Source: Candidatus Pacearchaeota archaeon (lineage in GTDB: Archaea > Nanobdellota > Nanobdellia > Pacearchaeales > GW2011-AR1). From it: 16,426 bases of DNA. Shown here piece by piece: positions 6,430 through 14,060 of this stretch. The position numbers and the translations under genes are program-made. Location: assembly GCA_016234065.1 (NCBI GenBank), contig JACQLJ010000019.1, positions 1 through 16,426 of the forward strand, read 5' to 3'. The notes under the pieces are model-generated. The model worked only from the letters and a program-made list of their open reading frames with translations, was not told the origin of the DNA and made no database searches. Every line of letters begins with the position of its first letter. The first letter of the stretch is position 1.

Positions 6430-6450
6430 AACTATTTCATTTTTTAATTC

Positions 6451-7026
6451 ATGCAAAAAAGTATCCTGCTTTTGGTTTTTGGAGTGCTTCTTTTGAATTT
6501 TGCAAGCGCGCAGTATTATGGAGGATATTCTTTTTGTGGAGCAAGTTTGAGTTGCTGGCTTGATATAATTGATCCCTCTTGGGTGATTTTAGGGGGGATT
6601 TTAATTATTTCTTTTGGACTCATAAGCTTTGCTTTGTCTAGGTCTCCTCTTGGAGGAAAGAATTCACTTACAGGAAAGCCAGAAGCAACACCAATCTCAA
6701 ATATAATCGCGCTTGTAATTTCTTTTTTTATCATTTACGGAATAAACAAGAGCGGTTTTGATTACGAGAATTTTTGGTATGGATTTTTCTTTTTTCTTCC
6801 AGAGACGTTTTGGGATTTTATAGCAGCATTTTTGCCGCTAGCATTCATCATACTGGCAATCTTCCTTTCGTTTAAATATGGATTTAGAAAAGGTATCGGA
6901 CTTGCGTTAATGGGTTTAGGAGGAGTTTTTATTATAGGAAGCTTCGTTGCATATGAAGATTTTATTACTTCTGCAATAGGTCTTATATTTTTGGTTGTAG
7001 GATTTGCAATGTGGAGTAAAAAATAA
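6451..7026 (+). CDS. Multi-pass membrane protein with signal peptide, 191 aa
   Basis: I do not recognise the family. Residues 1-20 form a clear signal peptide ending in ASA before QYYGGY. A short exported segment with two cysteines (C29, C35) follows. Then come about five hydrophobic helices: roughly 43-62, 82-97, 122-141, 149-166 and 171-188, with a Gly- and Pro-containing cytoplasmic or external loop at 64-80. The protein ends WSKK. Two Cys in the exported segment could form a disulfide. A pilin, transporter or stress-membrane role cannot be assigned. It is divergent from the Trm5-like gene and shares its TATA box, and it converges on fen with only five bases between the stops. Confidence 0.75.
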   Translation: MQKSILLLVFGVLLLNFASAQYYGGYSFCGASLSCWLDIIDPSWVILGGILIISFGLISFALSRSPLGGKNSLTGKPEATPISNIIALVISFFIIYGINKSGFDYENFWYGFFFFLPETFWDFIAAFLPLAFIILAIFLSFKYGFRKGIGLALMGLGGVFIIGSFVAYEDFITSAIGLIFLVVGFAMWSKK

Positions 7027-7031
7027 TTATT

Positions 7032-8072
7032 TTAAAACCATTTCCCAAGATTTTTCTGTTTGTTTCTCTCTATTGTTTCTCTGATTTTTTCCAATTGCTT
7101 TTCAACTCTTTCTTCTGAGAAATCATGCCTTTCAACCAGAATTTCTTTTATTTTTTTTTCATCAACTTCTTTAAATTTAAAACTCGCCTTTTTTACATTC
7201 GGTTTATGGAATAATTCAAAAATCTCCTTCCAGTCAAATCTATCTTCTTCTGATAGCGACATCATTCTTTCTTCAACACTTTCAAAAATTAAAACTGGCT
7301 GCTTGTATTTTTGAACTATCTGCAATGCCTTTTTTTGCCCAATTCTAGGTATGCCTTTTGGGTTGTAATCCGTGCCCACTAGAATGCCAAGACAAATCAA
7401 CTGATCCAAATTAATTCCAAGATGATTCAAAACATTACCAAGCTCAATGATTTCTGGTTTCACTTCAACCCAGCCAGAATATGTCTTTCTTCTTTTTGCG
7501 AGAGTAAGGTTTCTAATTAATCTTGGTGTTCCAAAAAGCAAGCTGTCGTAGTCCTGACTCACACTTGCAAAGACCTCATCATTTATCTTACATAAATAAG
7601 CTGCTTCTGCCTCTCCCTCGCTTGGAGATTGCACTGTTGGGATACCCATTGCTTCTAGAATTTCTTTACTTTCTTTTATCATTTCGTCATCCAGTCGTAT
7701 CATTTGTGAACTATAACGCCTCATCATTTCCAAGTCCTCTTCATCTTTCGCTGTCTGATATTTTTCTTTCATTGAGTCCCTGTTTTCTTTTCTTATGTTG
7801 TGAGTTTTCTTTTTCAATTCGGGCGCTTCGCCATCAAAAACGTAGACCAATTTTATCTGTTCAGACAAAAGCGAGATGTTCCTGTAAAATATTCCTGACA
7901 AATGGCTTGTTATTCTTTTTTTGGAATCCATCAAAGGTGTTCCGTCTGGTTGCCTTATTGTTGAAAGAAACTGGTAAAGCGTGTTGAAAGCGTCAACGCA
8001 GAGCATCTTTCCATACAAGTCGGAGATTTCAATTTCTTTTCTCGGAATGATTTCGCTTATATTTAATCCCAT
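7032..8072 (-). CDS. fen: Flap endonuclease 1
   Basis: FEN1 removes 5' flaps during Okazaki fragment maturation and repair, and is held at the site by PCNA. The active-site acids are all visible: D27 (VDAFN), D80 (VFDGEAP), E152 and E154 (SEGEAEAA), D174 and D176 (SQDYDS) and D235 (VGTDYN). The helix-three-turn-helix DNA-binding motif GIPRIGQKKAL lies at 240-250. The length of 346 matches the family. The last eight residues, QKNLGKWF, form a PCNA-interacting box at the extreme C terminus. The ATG has a TATA box on the minus strand at the exact usual distance and is divergent from polB across 79 bp, so the two PCNA clients sit head to head. Confidence 0.97.
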   Translation of the reverse strand: MGLNISEIIPRKEIEISDLYGKMLCVDAFNTLYQFLSTIRQPDGTPLMDSKKRITSHLSGIFYRNISLLSEQIKLVYVFDGEAPELKKKTHNIRKENRDSMKEKYQTAKDEEDLEMMRRYSSQMIRLDDEMIKESKEILEAMGIPTVQSPSEGEAEAAYLCKINDEVFASVSQDYDSLLFGTPRLIRNLTLAKRRKTYSGWVEVKPEIIELGNVLNHLGINLDQLICLGILVGTDYNPKGIPRIGQKKALQIVQKYKQPVLIFESVEERMMSLSEEDRFDWKEIFELFHKPNVKKASFKFKEVDEKKIKEILVERHDFSEERVEKQLEKIRETIERNKQKNLGKWF

Positions 8073-8093
8073 TTAATACTCAAGCAAAAGAAA

Positions 8094-8101
8094 TATAAAA
8101 A
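8094..8101 (-). promoter_or_regulatory. TATA box for fen
   Basis: On the minus strand this reads TTTTTATA, centred exactly 25.5 nt before the fen ATG (first base 8072), within a longer A/T run. Confidence 0.6.
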
Positions 8102-8122
8102 TATATTGATTAAATGATGAAA

Positions 8123-8130
8123 TTTAAATA
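8123..8130 (+). promoter_or_regulatory. TATA box for polB
   Basis: TTTAAATA is centred exactly 25.5 nt before the polB ATG at 8152. It is separate from the fen TATA box, about 29 bp away centre to centre. Confidence 0.65.
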
Positions 8131-8151
8131 ATTCAAAATCGCTGTTTTTCC

Positions 8152-10614
8152 ATGAAAACTGATTTTATTCCTGTTGATTATGACTACTTTGACTTTAAAG
8201 GAAGGAATTACATAAAGATAGTGGGAAGGGACTCAAGGGGAAAAAGAGTTTGTGTCATTGATTCCTGTCCTGTTTACTTATGGGCTATTCTTGATGCAAA
8301 TTTAAGGAAAGAAAAAATTGAAAAGATAATAAAAAAAACCGAAAAAATAAAACTAGAATCAAAAGACAGAGAAACAAAAGTTGAAAAAGTTGAGGTTCAT
8401 GAAAAGAATTTTCTTGGTGAAAAAACAAAAGCGCTGAAAATTTTTGCAACAAATTACAAGGATTTGCATGAAATCGCCGACAACTTGAAAATGGACGGAA
8501 TAAGAAAAAGACGCGGATATGATTTAGGTTTTATAACGCATTACATAATTGAAAAAGATTTGCTTCCTTTGTGCTGGTATGAAATTACAGGAGAATTATT
8601 AAACAATTCGCAGGAATTTGGAGGAATTGATTCTGTTTTAGAAGTTGATTTTTGCATAAAAGCCGCAAATATAAAGAAAATTGAAGACAAGGATTTCAAA
8701 CCGAGAGTAATTGCTTATGACATTGAAACAGATGAATTCAAAATAGGCGAAGGAGAAATTCTCATGGTTTCGCTTGTTTCAAATCACGGAATGAAGAAAG
8801 TCATAACATGGAAGAACTCCTTGAATTCAGAGAAGCGTTTAGATTACGTTGTTTATGTGAAAAATGAAGCAGAACTGATTGAAACATTCGTGAAAGAGGT
8901 GAAAAATGCAAAGCCGGATTTTCTTGTTGGTTATTTTTCAGATGGATTTGATTTGCCTTATTTAAGAGCAAGGGCCCAAAAGTTAAAAGTTCCTTTATCG
9001 CTTGGTTTGAATGGAAGCCAACCGAGATTTTCTCGCGGCATTTTGCCAATAGCAAAAATTGATGGAATTGTTCACATTGATTTGCTTAAATTTATTCGGA
9101 CAGCATATTCGCAATACATGCAATCAGAAACATTGTCTTTAGATGACGTTGCGGATGAGTTTCTTTCAGAAAGAAAAAAAGAATTTCATTTTAAACATTC
9201 ATCAAAAATCAAAAGCGAAGAATGGGAGAGTTATTTTGAATATAACCTGCATGATTCTGTTCTAACGCTTAAACTTGCTGAAAAATTCTGGCCCGATATT
9301 CTTGAATTCACAAGAATAATGCAAGAGCCAGTTTTTGATATTTCCAGAAATGGAATGTCAAACAATGTTGAAGATTATATTTTGCATAACTTATCAAGGT
9401 TTGATGAAATTCCCGAGAAAAAGCCAACTCACGATGAAATATCTGAAAGAAGAAGTTTAGAAAAATACGAAGGGGCCTTTGTTTTTGAGCCAACTCCGGG
9501 ATTGTATGAGAATTTGGCAGTATTTGATTTCACAAGCAGTTATGGAAGCACTATAGTAACTTTTAACCTGTCAAAATCAACTCTTCTTGAAAAACCGGAA
9601 AAAAATTCTCATGTTATTGAAATATCCGGAAAGAAAGCTTATTTTTCAAATAAACAAGGATTTTTTTCACAAATGCTTGATGAAATAATTAAAAAAAGAA
9701 AACAATACAAAAAAGAGCTTAAGGTTGAAGAAAACGCGATTAAAAAAGCAAGAAGCAATGCTTTCAAACTTCTTGCGAATGCGTCTTATGGTTATCTTGG
9801 ATTTTTTGGTGCAAGATATTATTGCCGTGAGGCAGCTGCTGCAACAGCCGCCTTTGCGAGAAAATCAATCAAGGATTCTATTGAAAAAATACAGGGCTTT
9901 GGATACAAAGTGATTTATTCAGACACTGACTCAATAGCTTTTCTTTTAGGAGAGAAAAAAGAAAAAGACGTTTTCCAAATGCTTGATAAAATCAATGAGC
10001 AACTTCCTGGAATAATGGAACTTGAAGTAGAAGGATTTTACAAGAGGGGAATATGGGTTACTAAAAGAACAGGCAACATAGGCGCTAAGAAAAAATATGC
10101 CCTTATTGAAAAAAACGGCAGGATGAAAATCCGCGGATTTGAGACAGTGAGAAGGGATTGGTGCAATCTTGCGAGAAATGTCCAGAATGAGATTTTAAAA
10201 TTTGTTCTTGAAGATGGAAATGAAAAAAGAGCGTTAAAATATCTGAAAGAAGTTATTGAAAAAGTAAAAAAGCGGGAAATTGACAAACGAGAACTTACAA
10301 TAAGAACTCAACTAAAAAAACCAATGGAAGAATACAAGTCAATTTCTCCGCATGTAATTGCAGCGAGAAAAATGCAGGAAAAGCACATCCCAATAACAAT
10401 AGGAAATCTTGTTGAATACTATGTTGCTGAGGCAAAAGACAAGAAGTTAATCCGCGACAGAGTCAAACTTCCCGACGAAAAAGGTGATTATGACATAAAC
10501 TATTATCTTCAGAATCAGTTGATTCCTGCTGTTGAGAATATCCTTCAGGTCTTCGGAGTTGAACTAGAGGAAACATTTTATGGTAAAAAACAAACAACAT
10601 TGAAGGGGTTTTAA
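8152..10614 (+). CDS. polB: Family B DNA polymerase
   Basis: This is a replicative-type archaeal family B DNA polymerase with a 3'-5' proofreading domain, unsplit at 820 residues. Exonuclease motifs: Exo I YDIETDEF (D190, E192), Exo II YFSDGFD (D267) and Exo III YNLHD (Y364, D368). Polymerase motifs: A with D459 in FDFTSSYGS, B with K539 to G547 (KLLANASYG), and C YSDTDS (589-594). The C terminus QTTLKGF (814-820) fits a PCNA-interacting box. Two departures from the usual family sequence are visible. Motif A normally reads DFxSLYPS, but here it is DFTSSYGS, with the steric-gate Tyr kept (Y464). Exo II normally has Asn where F262 stands. The catalytic acids are intact, so I expect an active enzyme. 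It is divergent from fen and has its own TATA box. Confidence 0.97.
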   Translation: MKTDFIPVDYDYFDFKGRNYIKIVGRDSRGKRVCVIDSCPVYLWAILDANLRKEKIEKIIKKTEKIKLESKDRETKVEKVEVHEKNFLGEKTKALKIFATNYKDLHEIADNLKMDGIRKRRGYDLGFITHYIIEKDLLPLCWYEITGELLNNSQEFGGIDSVLEVDFCIKAANIKKIEDKDFKPRVIAYDIETDEFKIGEGEILMVSLVSNHGMKKVITWKNSLNSEKRLDYVVYVKNEAELIETFVKEVKNAKPDFLVGYFSDGFDLPYLRARAQKLKVPLSLGLNGSQPRFSRGILPIAKIDGIVHIDLLKFIRTAYSQYMQSETLSLDDVADEFLSERKKEFHFKHSSKIKSEEWESYFEYNLHDSVLTLKLAEKFWPDILEFTRIMQEPVFDISRNGMSNNVEDYILHNLSRFDEIPEKKPTHDEISERRSLEKYEGAFVFEPTPGLYENLAVFDFTSSYGSTIVTFNLSKSTLLEKPEKNSHVIEISGKKAYFSNKQGFFSQMLDEIIKKRKQYKKELKVEENAIKKARSNAFKLLANASYGYLGFFGARYYCREAAAATAAFARKSIKDSIEKIQGFGYKVIYSDTDSIAFLLGEKKEKDVFQMLDKINEQLPGIMELEVEGFYKRGIWVTKRTGNIGAKKKYALIEKNGRMKIRGFETVRRDWCNLARNVQNEILKFVLEDGNEKRALKYLKEVIEKVKKREIDKRELTIRTQLKKPMEEYKSISPHVIAARKMQEKHIPITIGNLVEYYVAEAKDKKLIRDRVKLPDEKGDYDINYYLQNQLIPAVENILQVFGVELEETFYGKKQTTLKGF

Positions 10615-10627
10615 AATCTTAGGTGGT

Positions 10628-10635
10628 TTTATAAT
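10628..10635 (+). promoter_or_regulatory. TATA box for the gene at 10657
   Basis: TTTATAAT is centred 25.5 nt before the ATG at 10657. This selects the ATG over an upstream in-frame TTG at 10642. Confidence 0.65.
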
Positions 10636-10656
10636 CTAAATTTGTTTTTTATAAAT

Positions 10657-11289
10657 ATGGCAAAACTAAAGAGTGGAAAACATACGAGGAGGGAAATTTT
10701 GGAAACCGGATTCTGGGCTGGAGTTAAAGCTGGATTTGGCGGTGCTTTAGGATATGTTGCTGGAAAAGGATATGAAAGCGGAAGAGATATTTATGGGAGT
10801 TTAAAGAAAATTGGTGAAGGGGCAGATAAGATTAACCCTTTAAATTATTTAAGGAGAGGTGAAGAACAAAAAACTAATGTTGAAGAAACAAGAAGGGGAT
10901 TTTTAGATAGATTCCTTGGAGCGGTCGGCAGAACATTTAATGAATACTCTGTTCAAAGTTCCACGGCGCTTGGAGCATCTCTTGGAGCTTATACAGGATT
11001 TTTTAAAAGAAGAGATAAAATTAAAACTGCACAAATAAGAGATGAAATATCTGAAATTAAAAGAATAGTTAAAGATTTAGAAGAAAGAGCCCGAGAAAAT
11101 AAAAAAGATGCTTTGATGATATTTATGGGGATTGTAGGCATATTTTTTTCTTTGACTTCTATTTCTTTTAGTTTTACAGGGTATTTTGTTTATGGTGAAA
11201 ATGAGAATATTTTTCTATGGAGTGGGGTAATTTTTATTATCTCTTTGACATTGGTTATTTTTAAAATTTACAAAATTAGAAAGCGCTGA
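10657..11289 (+). CDS. Orphan membrane protein with Tat-like N terminus, 210 aa
   Basis: I do not recognise the family. The N terminus is Lys-rich and contains TRREIL followed by a Gly/Ala-rich hydrophobic stretch (GVKAGFGGALGYVAG), which resembles a twin-arginine signal (S/T-R-R-x-F-L-K). A second Gly/Ala-rich segment (STALGASLGAYTGFF) lies near the middle. A charged heptad-like helix follows (RDEISEIKRIVKDLEERARE), likely a coiled coil, and then two clear membrane helices near the C terminus separated by GENEN. The end is basic (KIYKIRKR). I use the ATG at 10657 because of the TATA box spacing. The gene is alone between polB and a convergent ZIP transporter. Tat export and coiled-coil formation are inferred from sequence only. 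Confidence 0.7.
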   Translation: MAKLKSGKHTRREILETGFWAGVKAGFGGALGYVAGKGYESGRDIYGSLKKIGEGADKINPLNYLRRGEEQKTNVEETRRGFLDRFLGAVGRTFNEYSVQSSTALGASLGAYTGFFKRRDKIKTAQIRDEISEIKRIVKDLEERARENKKDALMIFMGIVGIFFSLTSISFSFTGYFVYGENENIFLWSGVIFIISLTLVIFKIYKIRKR

Positions 11290-11311
11290 ATAAATTTCTT
11301 AATTTTTTCCA

Positions 11312-12064
11312 TTACTCAAGAAACAACAAAGCAGCCATTAGAACTATTCCTAAAATTATTGTGATTGTTTGGATAATTGCCTTTTTTATTGAAAATTCTT
11401 TGTGCAACTCAGGAATCAAATCACTCCCTGCCACATAAATGAAACCCCCAATCGCAATCGGAATTACTAGAAATTCAATATTCTCAATGTAATTTGTCAG
11501 AACTAATGCAACCACAGCTCCGAGAACAGCAGCTAATGCAGAAATGAAATTAAATAACAATGCTTTTGATTTTGAATAACCTGCGTGCAGCAGAATTCCG
11601 AAATCACCTATTTCCTGCGGAACTTCATGCAGAATAACTGCGAGAGTCACTGCTACTCCTAATTCTGTGTTCACAAGATAGCTTGCCGCTATAACTAATC
11701 CATCTAAGAAATTATGGAAACCATCTCCAAACATATTCATTATTGCGAAAGTGTGGTGGTGTTCGTTAGAACCAATATGGTCATGATGCCAGTGGATAAT
11801 TTTTTCCAGGACAAAAAAGGAAACTATACCCCCTAAAATCATAAATGAAGTTAACAAACTAAATCCTTCTGTTTCAACTAATTCAGGAAGCATATGAAGG
11901 AATGCCCCTCCCATTAGGGCTCCAGCAGAAAAACTCACAAAATAAATAAGCCATTTTTTTAATCTTTCATGCTTTATTGAGAGCGTTAGAATTCCTACAA
12001 GAGACACAGCGCTAACTATGAAAACGCTTGCTAAAGTGTAAAGCCATATTGTTGATGTAGCCAT
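11312..12064 (-). CDS. ZIP family divalent metal transporter
   Basis: This is an integral membrane transporter of the ZIP (zinc-iron permease) family, which moves Zn2+ or similar divalent cations into the cytoplasm. About eight hydrophobic helices are visible. The two metal-site helices carry the diagnostic motifs: HNFLDG (H117, N118, D121) and HEVPQEIGD (H146, E147, Q150, E151, D154). The latter is close to the LIV-1/GufA-type HExPHExGD, with Gln in place of the second His. A His-rich loop, HWHHDHIGSNEHHH (91-104), probably binds metal on one side of the membrane. A further metal-type helix holds GGAFLHMLPE (52-61). Length 250 is typical for prokaryotic members. No strong TATA box stands at the usual distance; a weak ACTTATT-type sequence lies near 12083-12091. 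No metal-responsive operator was recognised. Confidence 0.93.
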   Translation of the reverse strand: MATSTIWLYTLASVFIVSAVSLVGILTLSIKHERLKKWLIYFVSFSAGALMGGAFLHMLPELVETEGFSLLTSFMILGGIVSFFVLEKIIHWHHDHIGSNEHHHTFAIMNMFGDGFHNFLDGLVIAASYLVNTELGVAVTLAVILHEVPQEIGDFGILLHAGYSKSKALLFNFISALAAVLGAVVALVLTNYIENIEFLVIPIAIGGFIYVAGSDLIPELHKEFSIKKAIIQTITIILGIVLMAALLFLE

Positions 12065-12138
12065 TTAAATTAAATTTATTAGAATAAGTGTTTAACTAAG
12101 GTAATGAGAAAAATAGCATTTATAAATTTTGCCAAGAC

Positions 12139-12146
12139 ATATAAAT
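12139..12146 (+). promoter_or_regulatory. TATA box for the NSUN-GNAT-PUA operon
   Basis: ATATAAAT is centred 24.5 nt before the ATG at 12167. It should drive the three-gene operon that follows. The spacer 12065-12166 otherwise holds a second palindromic A/T element at 12119-12128 and no gene. Confidence 0.6.
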
Positions 12147-12166
12147 CAAAATTTATTCAATAAAAT

Positions 12167-13123
12167 ATGAGACATGATTTTGACTCAAAACCATTATTTG
12201 TTGAGAGGATGAAGCTTTTACTTGGAAATGAATTTGAAAATTATATTGAATATGTTTCAAAGCCAGATTTGAAATCAATTAGAGCTAATACTTTGAAGAT
12301 TTCTGCCGAAGAATTAAAAAAAACTCTGGAAGAAAAGGGTTGGAATATAAAACAACCATTCAAAAAAAACCCAGAAATTATGATTGTTGATTTAGAGTTG
12401 CTGCCTGGAGAGCTTGGAAGATCTCTTGAACATATTTTGGGTTATTATTACGTACAGGAAATTGCCAGCATGCTACCTGTTATTGCTTTGAATCCTAAGC
12501 CAGGAGAAAATGTTTTGGATTTGTGTGCATCTCCCGGGAGCAAGACAACGCAAATAGCGATGATGATGAAAAATCAAGGGTTGATAATTGCAAATGATGT
12601 AAAACTTGACAGAATAAAAATTCTCGCTTCAAATTTAGAGAGATGTGGAGTCATGAATCAAATAATTACTCGATGTGATGGTATAAATTTGTGTGAAAAA
12701 TTTAGCAGAATGAATATTTCATTTGATAAAATACTTCTTGACGCGCCTTGTTCTGGAGAAGGGACTATAAGAAGCACACCGAGAACTCTTCAGTCGTGGA
12801 ATATCAATAAGATTTATAGCTTATCAAATTTACAAAAAAAACTATTGAGAAGTGCTTTAAAAATTTTGAAAATTGGAGGAGAGATTGTTTATAGCACGTG
12901 CACGCATGCTCCAGAAGAAAATGAAGAAGTTATTGATTCAGTTTTAAGAGAATTAAAAAATGTAAAAACTGAGAAAATTGTCTTGCCTGTAAAATGTAAC
13001 CCGGGATTGATTTCATGGAAAGAAAATAAATATAGCAAAGAATTAAAAAAATCATGCAGGATTTATCCTCACTTGTCAAATACAGAAGGATTTTTTATAG
13101 CTAAATTGAGGAAAATGAAATGA
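12167..13123 (+). CDS. NSUN/NOL1-type RNA (cytosine-5) methyltransferase
   Basis: This enzyme transfers a methyl group from SAM to C5 of cytosine in tRNA or rRNA. The SAM-binding motif is LDLCASPGSKTTQ (117-129) and the acidic loop is ANDVKLDR (142-149). The two family cysteines are present: the motif IV release cysteine C195 in DAPCSGEG and the motif VI catalytic cysteine C245 in YSTCT, followed by EENE. The N-terminal part (about 1-95) contains the SIRANTLK segment typical of archaeal Trm4-like proteins. Length 318 fits archaeal single-domain members that lack a fused PUA domain. A PUA protein is encoded two genes downstream in the same overlapping operon and may supply RNA binding in trans. 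Whether the substrate is tRNA or rRNA cannot be decided from sequence. Confidence 0.95.
   Translation: MRHDFDSKPLFVERMKLLLGNEFENYIEYVSKPDLKSIRANTLKISAEELKKTLEEKGWNIKQPFKKNPEIMIVDLELLPGELGRSLEHILGYYYVQEIASMLPVIALNPKPGENVLDLCASPGSKTTQIAMMMKNQGLIIANDVKLDRIKILASNLERCGVMNQIITRCDGINLCEKFSRMNISFDKILLDAPCSGEGTIRSTPRTLQSWNINKIYSLSNLQKKLLRSALKILKIGGEIVYSTCTHAPEENEEVIDSVLRELKNVKTEKIVLPVKCNPGLISWKENKYSKELKKSCRIYPHLSNTEGFFIAKLRKMK
13108..13111 (+). promoter_or_regulatory. Shine-Dalgarno-like GAGG for the GNAT gene
   Basis: GAGG lies eight bases before the overlapping ATG at 13120. Internal operon genes here carry such sites, whereas first genes rely on a nearby TATA box and appear leaderless. Confidence 0.4.
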
Positions 13124-13566
13124 AAATTATAAAAGCAAGGAAAAATGAAAAAAAAGAAAGTTTAGAAATAGCAGAAGAACTTAAAGAATGGTTCAAAGAG
13201 GATGCAATTAAAAAAATGAGGAAGAACTTTAATAAAAATCTTTACGTGCTAAAAAACGGAGAGATAAAAGGATTCATTAATTTTAGATTGAATAGAAAAT
13301 CAATTACTATTCTTAATTTAGGGGTTAAGAAAAAATATCACAGAAAGGGGTTAGGAACAAAACTTTTAAGGTTCCTTGAAAAAATTGCCCATAAAAATAA
13401 AATAAATGACTTAAGATTAGAGACCCTTACTTATGAAGATAATTATAAGCCCTACAAATTAACAAGAGATTTTTATTTGAAAAATGGATTTATTTACAAA
13501 TACATAAAACGAGCAAAAAAACTTGGCTTTGATGATTTAGTTATAATGGAGAAAAAACTAAAATGA
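13120..13566 (+). CDS. GNAT family N-acetyltransferase
   Basis: This is a GCN5-related acetyltransferase, which transfers an acetyl group from acetyl-CoA to an amine. The acetyl-CoA site is LGVKKKYHRKGLGTKLL (67-83), with the R-x-x-G-x-G type loop HRKGLG. The C-terminal FYLKNGF (118-124) is the usual motif B segment. Length 148 is normal for the family. Its ATG overlaps the stop of the methyltransferase by four bases (ATGA) and its own stop overlaps the start of the PUA gene in the same way, so translation of the three is probably coupled. The substrate is unknown. The neighbours suggest a ribosomal protein or an RNA base, as with other GNAT enzymes tied to translation, but this is inference. 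Confidence 0.88.
   Translation: MKIIKARKNEKKESLEIAEELKEWFKEDAIKKMRKNFNKNLYVLKNGEIKGFINFRLNRKSITILNLGVKKKYHRKGLGTKLLRFLEKIAHKNKINDLRLETLTYEDNYKPYKLTRDFYLKNGFIYKYIKRAKKLGFDDLVIMEKKLK
13548..13551 (+). promoter_or_regulatory. Shine-Dalgarno-like GGAG for the PUA gene
   Basis: GGAG lies 11 bases before the ATG at 13563, consistent with internal initiation in the operon. Confidence 0.35.
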
Positions 13567-14054
13567 TTCAGCAAAAATTCACACCATTGAATGTCATGAA
13601 TGAAAAAGAAAAAAAAGAATTACTGAAAAAACTTGGCGAGCAATTTGGGATTAAAGAAATTCCAGGAATTATTTTGTCAAGAGGAAAAGAGAGAATGTTT
13701 CTTTTTTCAGGAAATATAAGTGAAGAGAAATTAAAAAAAATTGAGAAAGAAATAGTCATTGAGAGGGCAGGAATTTATTTTGCAAGGATAGATGAGCATA
13801 CAGGCAAGATACGTCTGAGTATAGAGGGCTCACAAATGCTTAAAGACCAGATAAAAAAGAATATTTATGAAATAAGCACTAAAGATGATTTTGAAAAGTG
13901 GATGCAAGGTCAGGATTTGCAAATAAGCACAGGAAAAAGAGAATTTCTTATAATGAAATACAAGGACAATCTTGTTGGAACAGGGAAAGCATCAGAGCAA
14001 AAAATCAGCAATTATATTCCTAAGAATAGGAGATTGAAACATAAGCAAAATTAA
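13563..14054 (+). CDS. PUA domain RNA-binding protein
   Basis: This protein resembles the archaeal NOL1/NOP2/Sun-associated PUA proteins. Residues 1-85 form a small alpha/beta pre-PUA region (FLFSGNISEEKLKKIEKE, then IYFARIDEHTG). The PUA domain runs from about RLSIEGSQML (84-93) to YIPKNRRL (151-158), with the typical GQDLQ (116-120) and FLIMKYKDNLVGTGKA (128-143) segments. PUA domains bind structured RNA and are often fused to or encoded beside RNA-modifying enzymes. In many archaea this unit directly follows an NSUN methyltransferase; here a GNAT gene is inserted between them while ATGA overlaps are kept. It converges on the gene ending at 14061, six bases away. Confidence 0.85.
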   Translation: MIQQKFTPLNVMNEKEKKELLKKLGEQFGIKEIPGIILSRGKERMFLFSGNISEEKLKKIEKEIVIERAGIYFARIDEHTGKIRLSIEGSQMLKDQIKKNIYEISTKDDFEKWMQGQDLQISTGKREFLIMKYKDNLVGTGKASEQKISNYIPKNRRLKHKQN

Positions 14055-14060
14055 ACAAAG

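Noticed and set aside
7523..7987. 154-codon plus-strand open frame inside fen
   Set aside because: It is a shadow of the well-supported FEN1 frame on the other strand, with biased composition and no known motif.
8111..8150. ATGATGA as a box C of a C/D guide RNA in the fen-polB spacer
   Set aside because: No box D (CTGA) or D'/C' pair follows at a suitable distance, and the region is explained by the polB TATA box.
10642..10656. Upstream TTG start for the orphan membrane protein
   Set aside because: The TATA box at 10628-10635 is spaced for the ATG at 10657, and TTG would lie only about 10 nt from it.
12119..12128. Palindromic ATTTATAAAT as a second promoter, perhaps for the ZIP gene or a small RNA
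   Set aside because: At the standard spacing it meets no start codon on either strand. It could drive a leadered ZIP transcript, but there is no other support.
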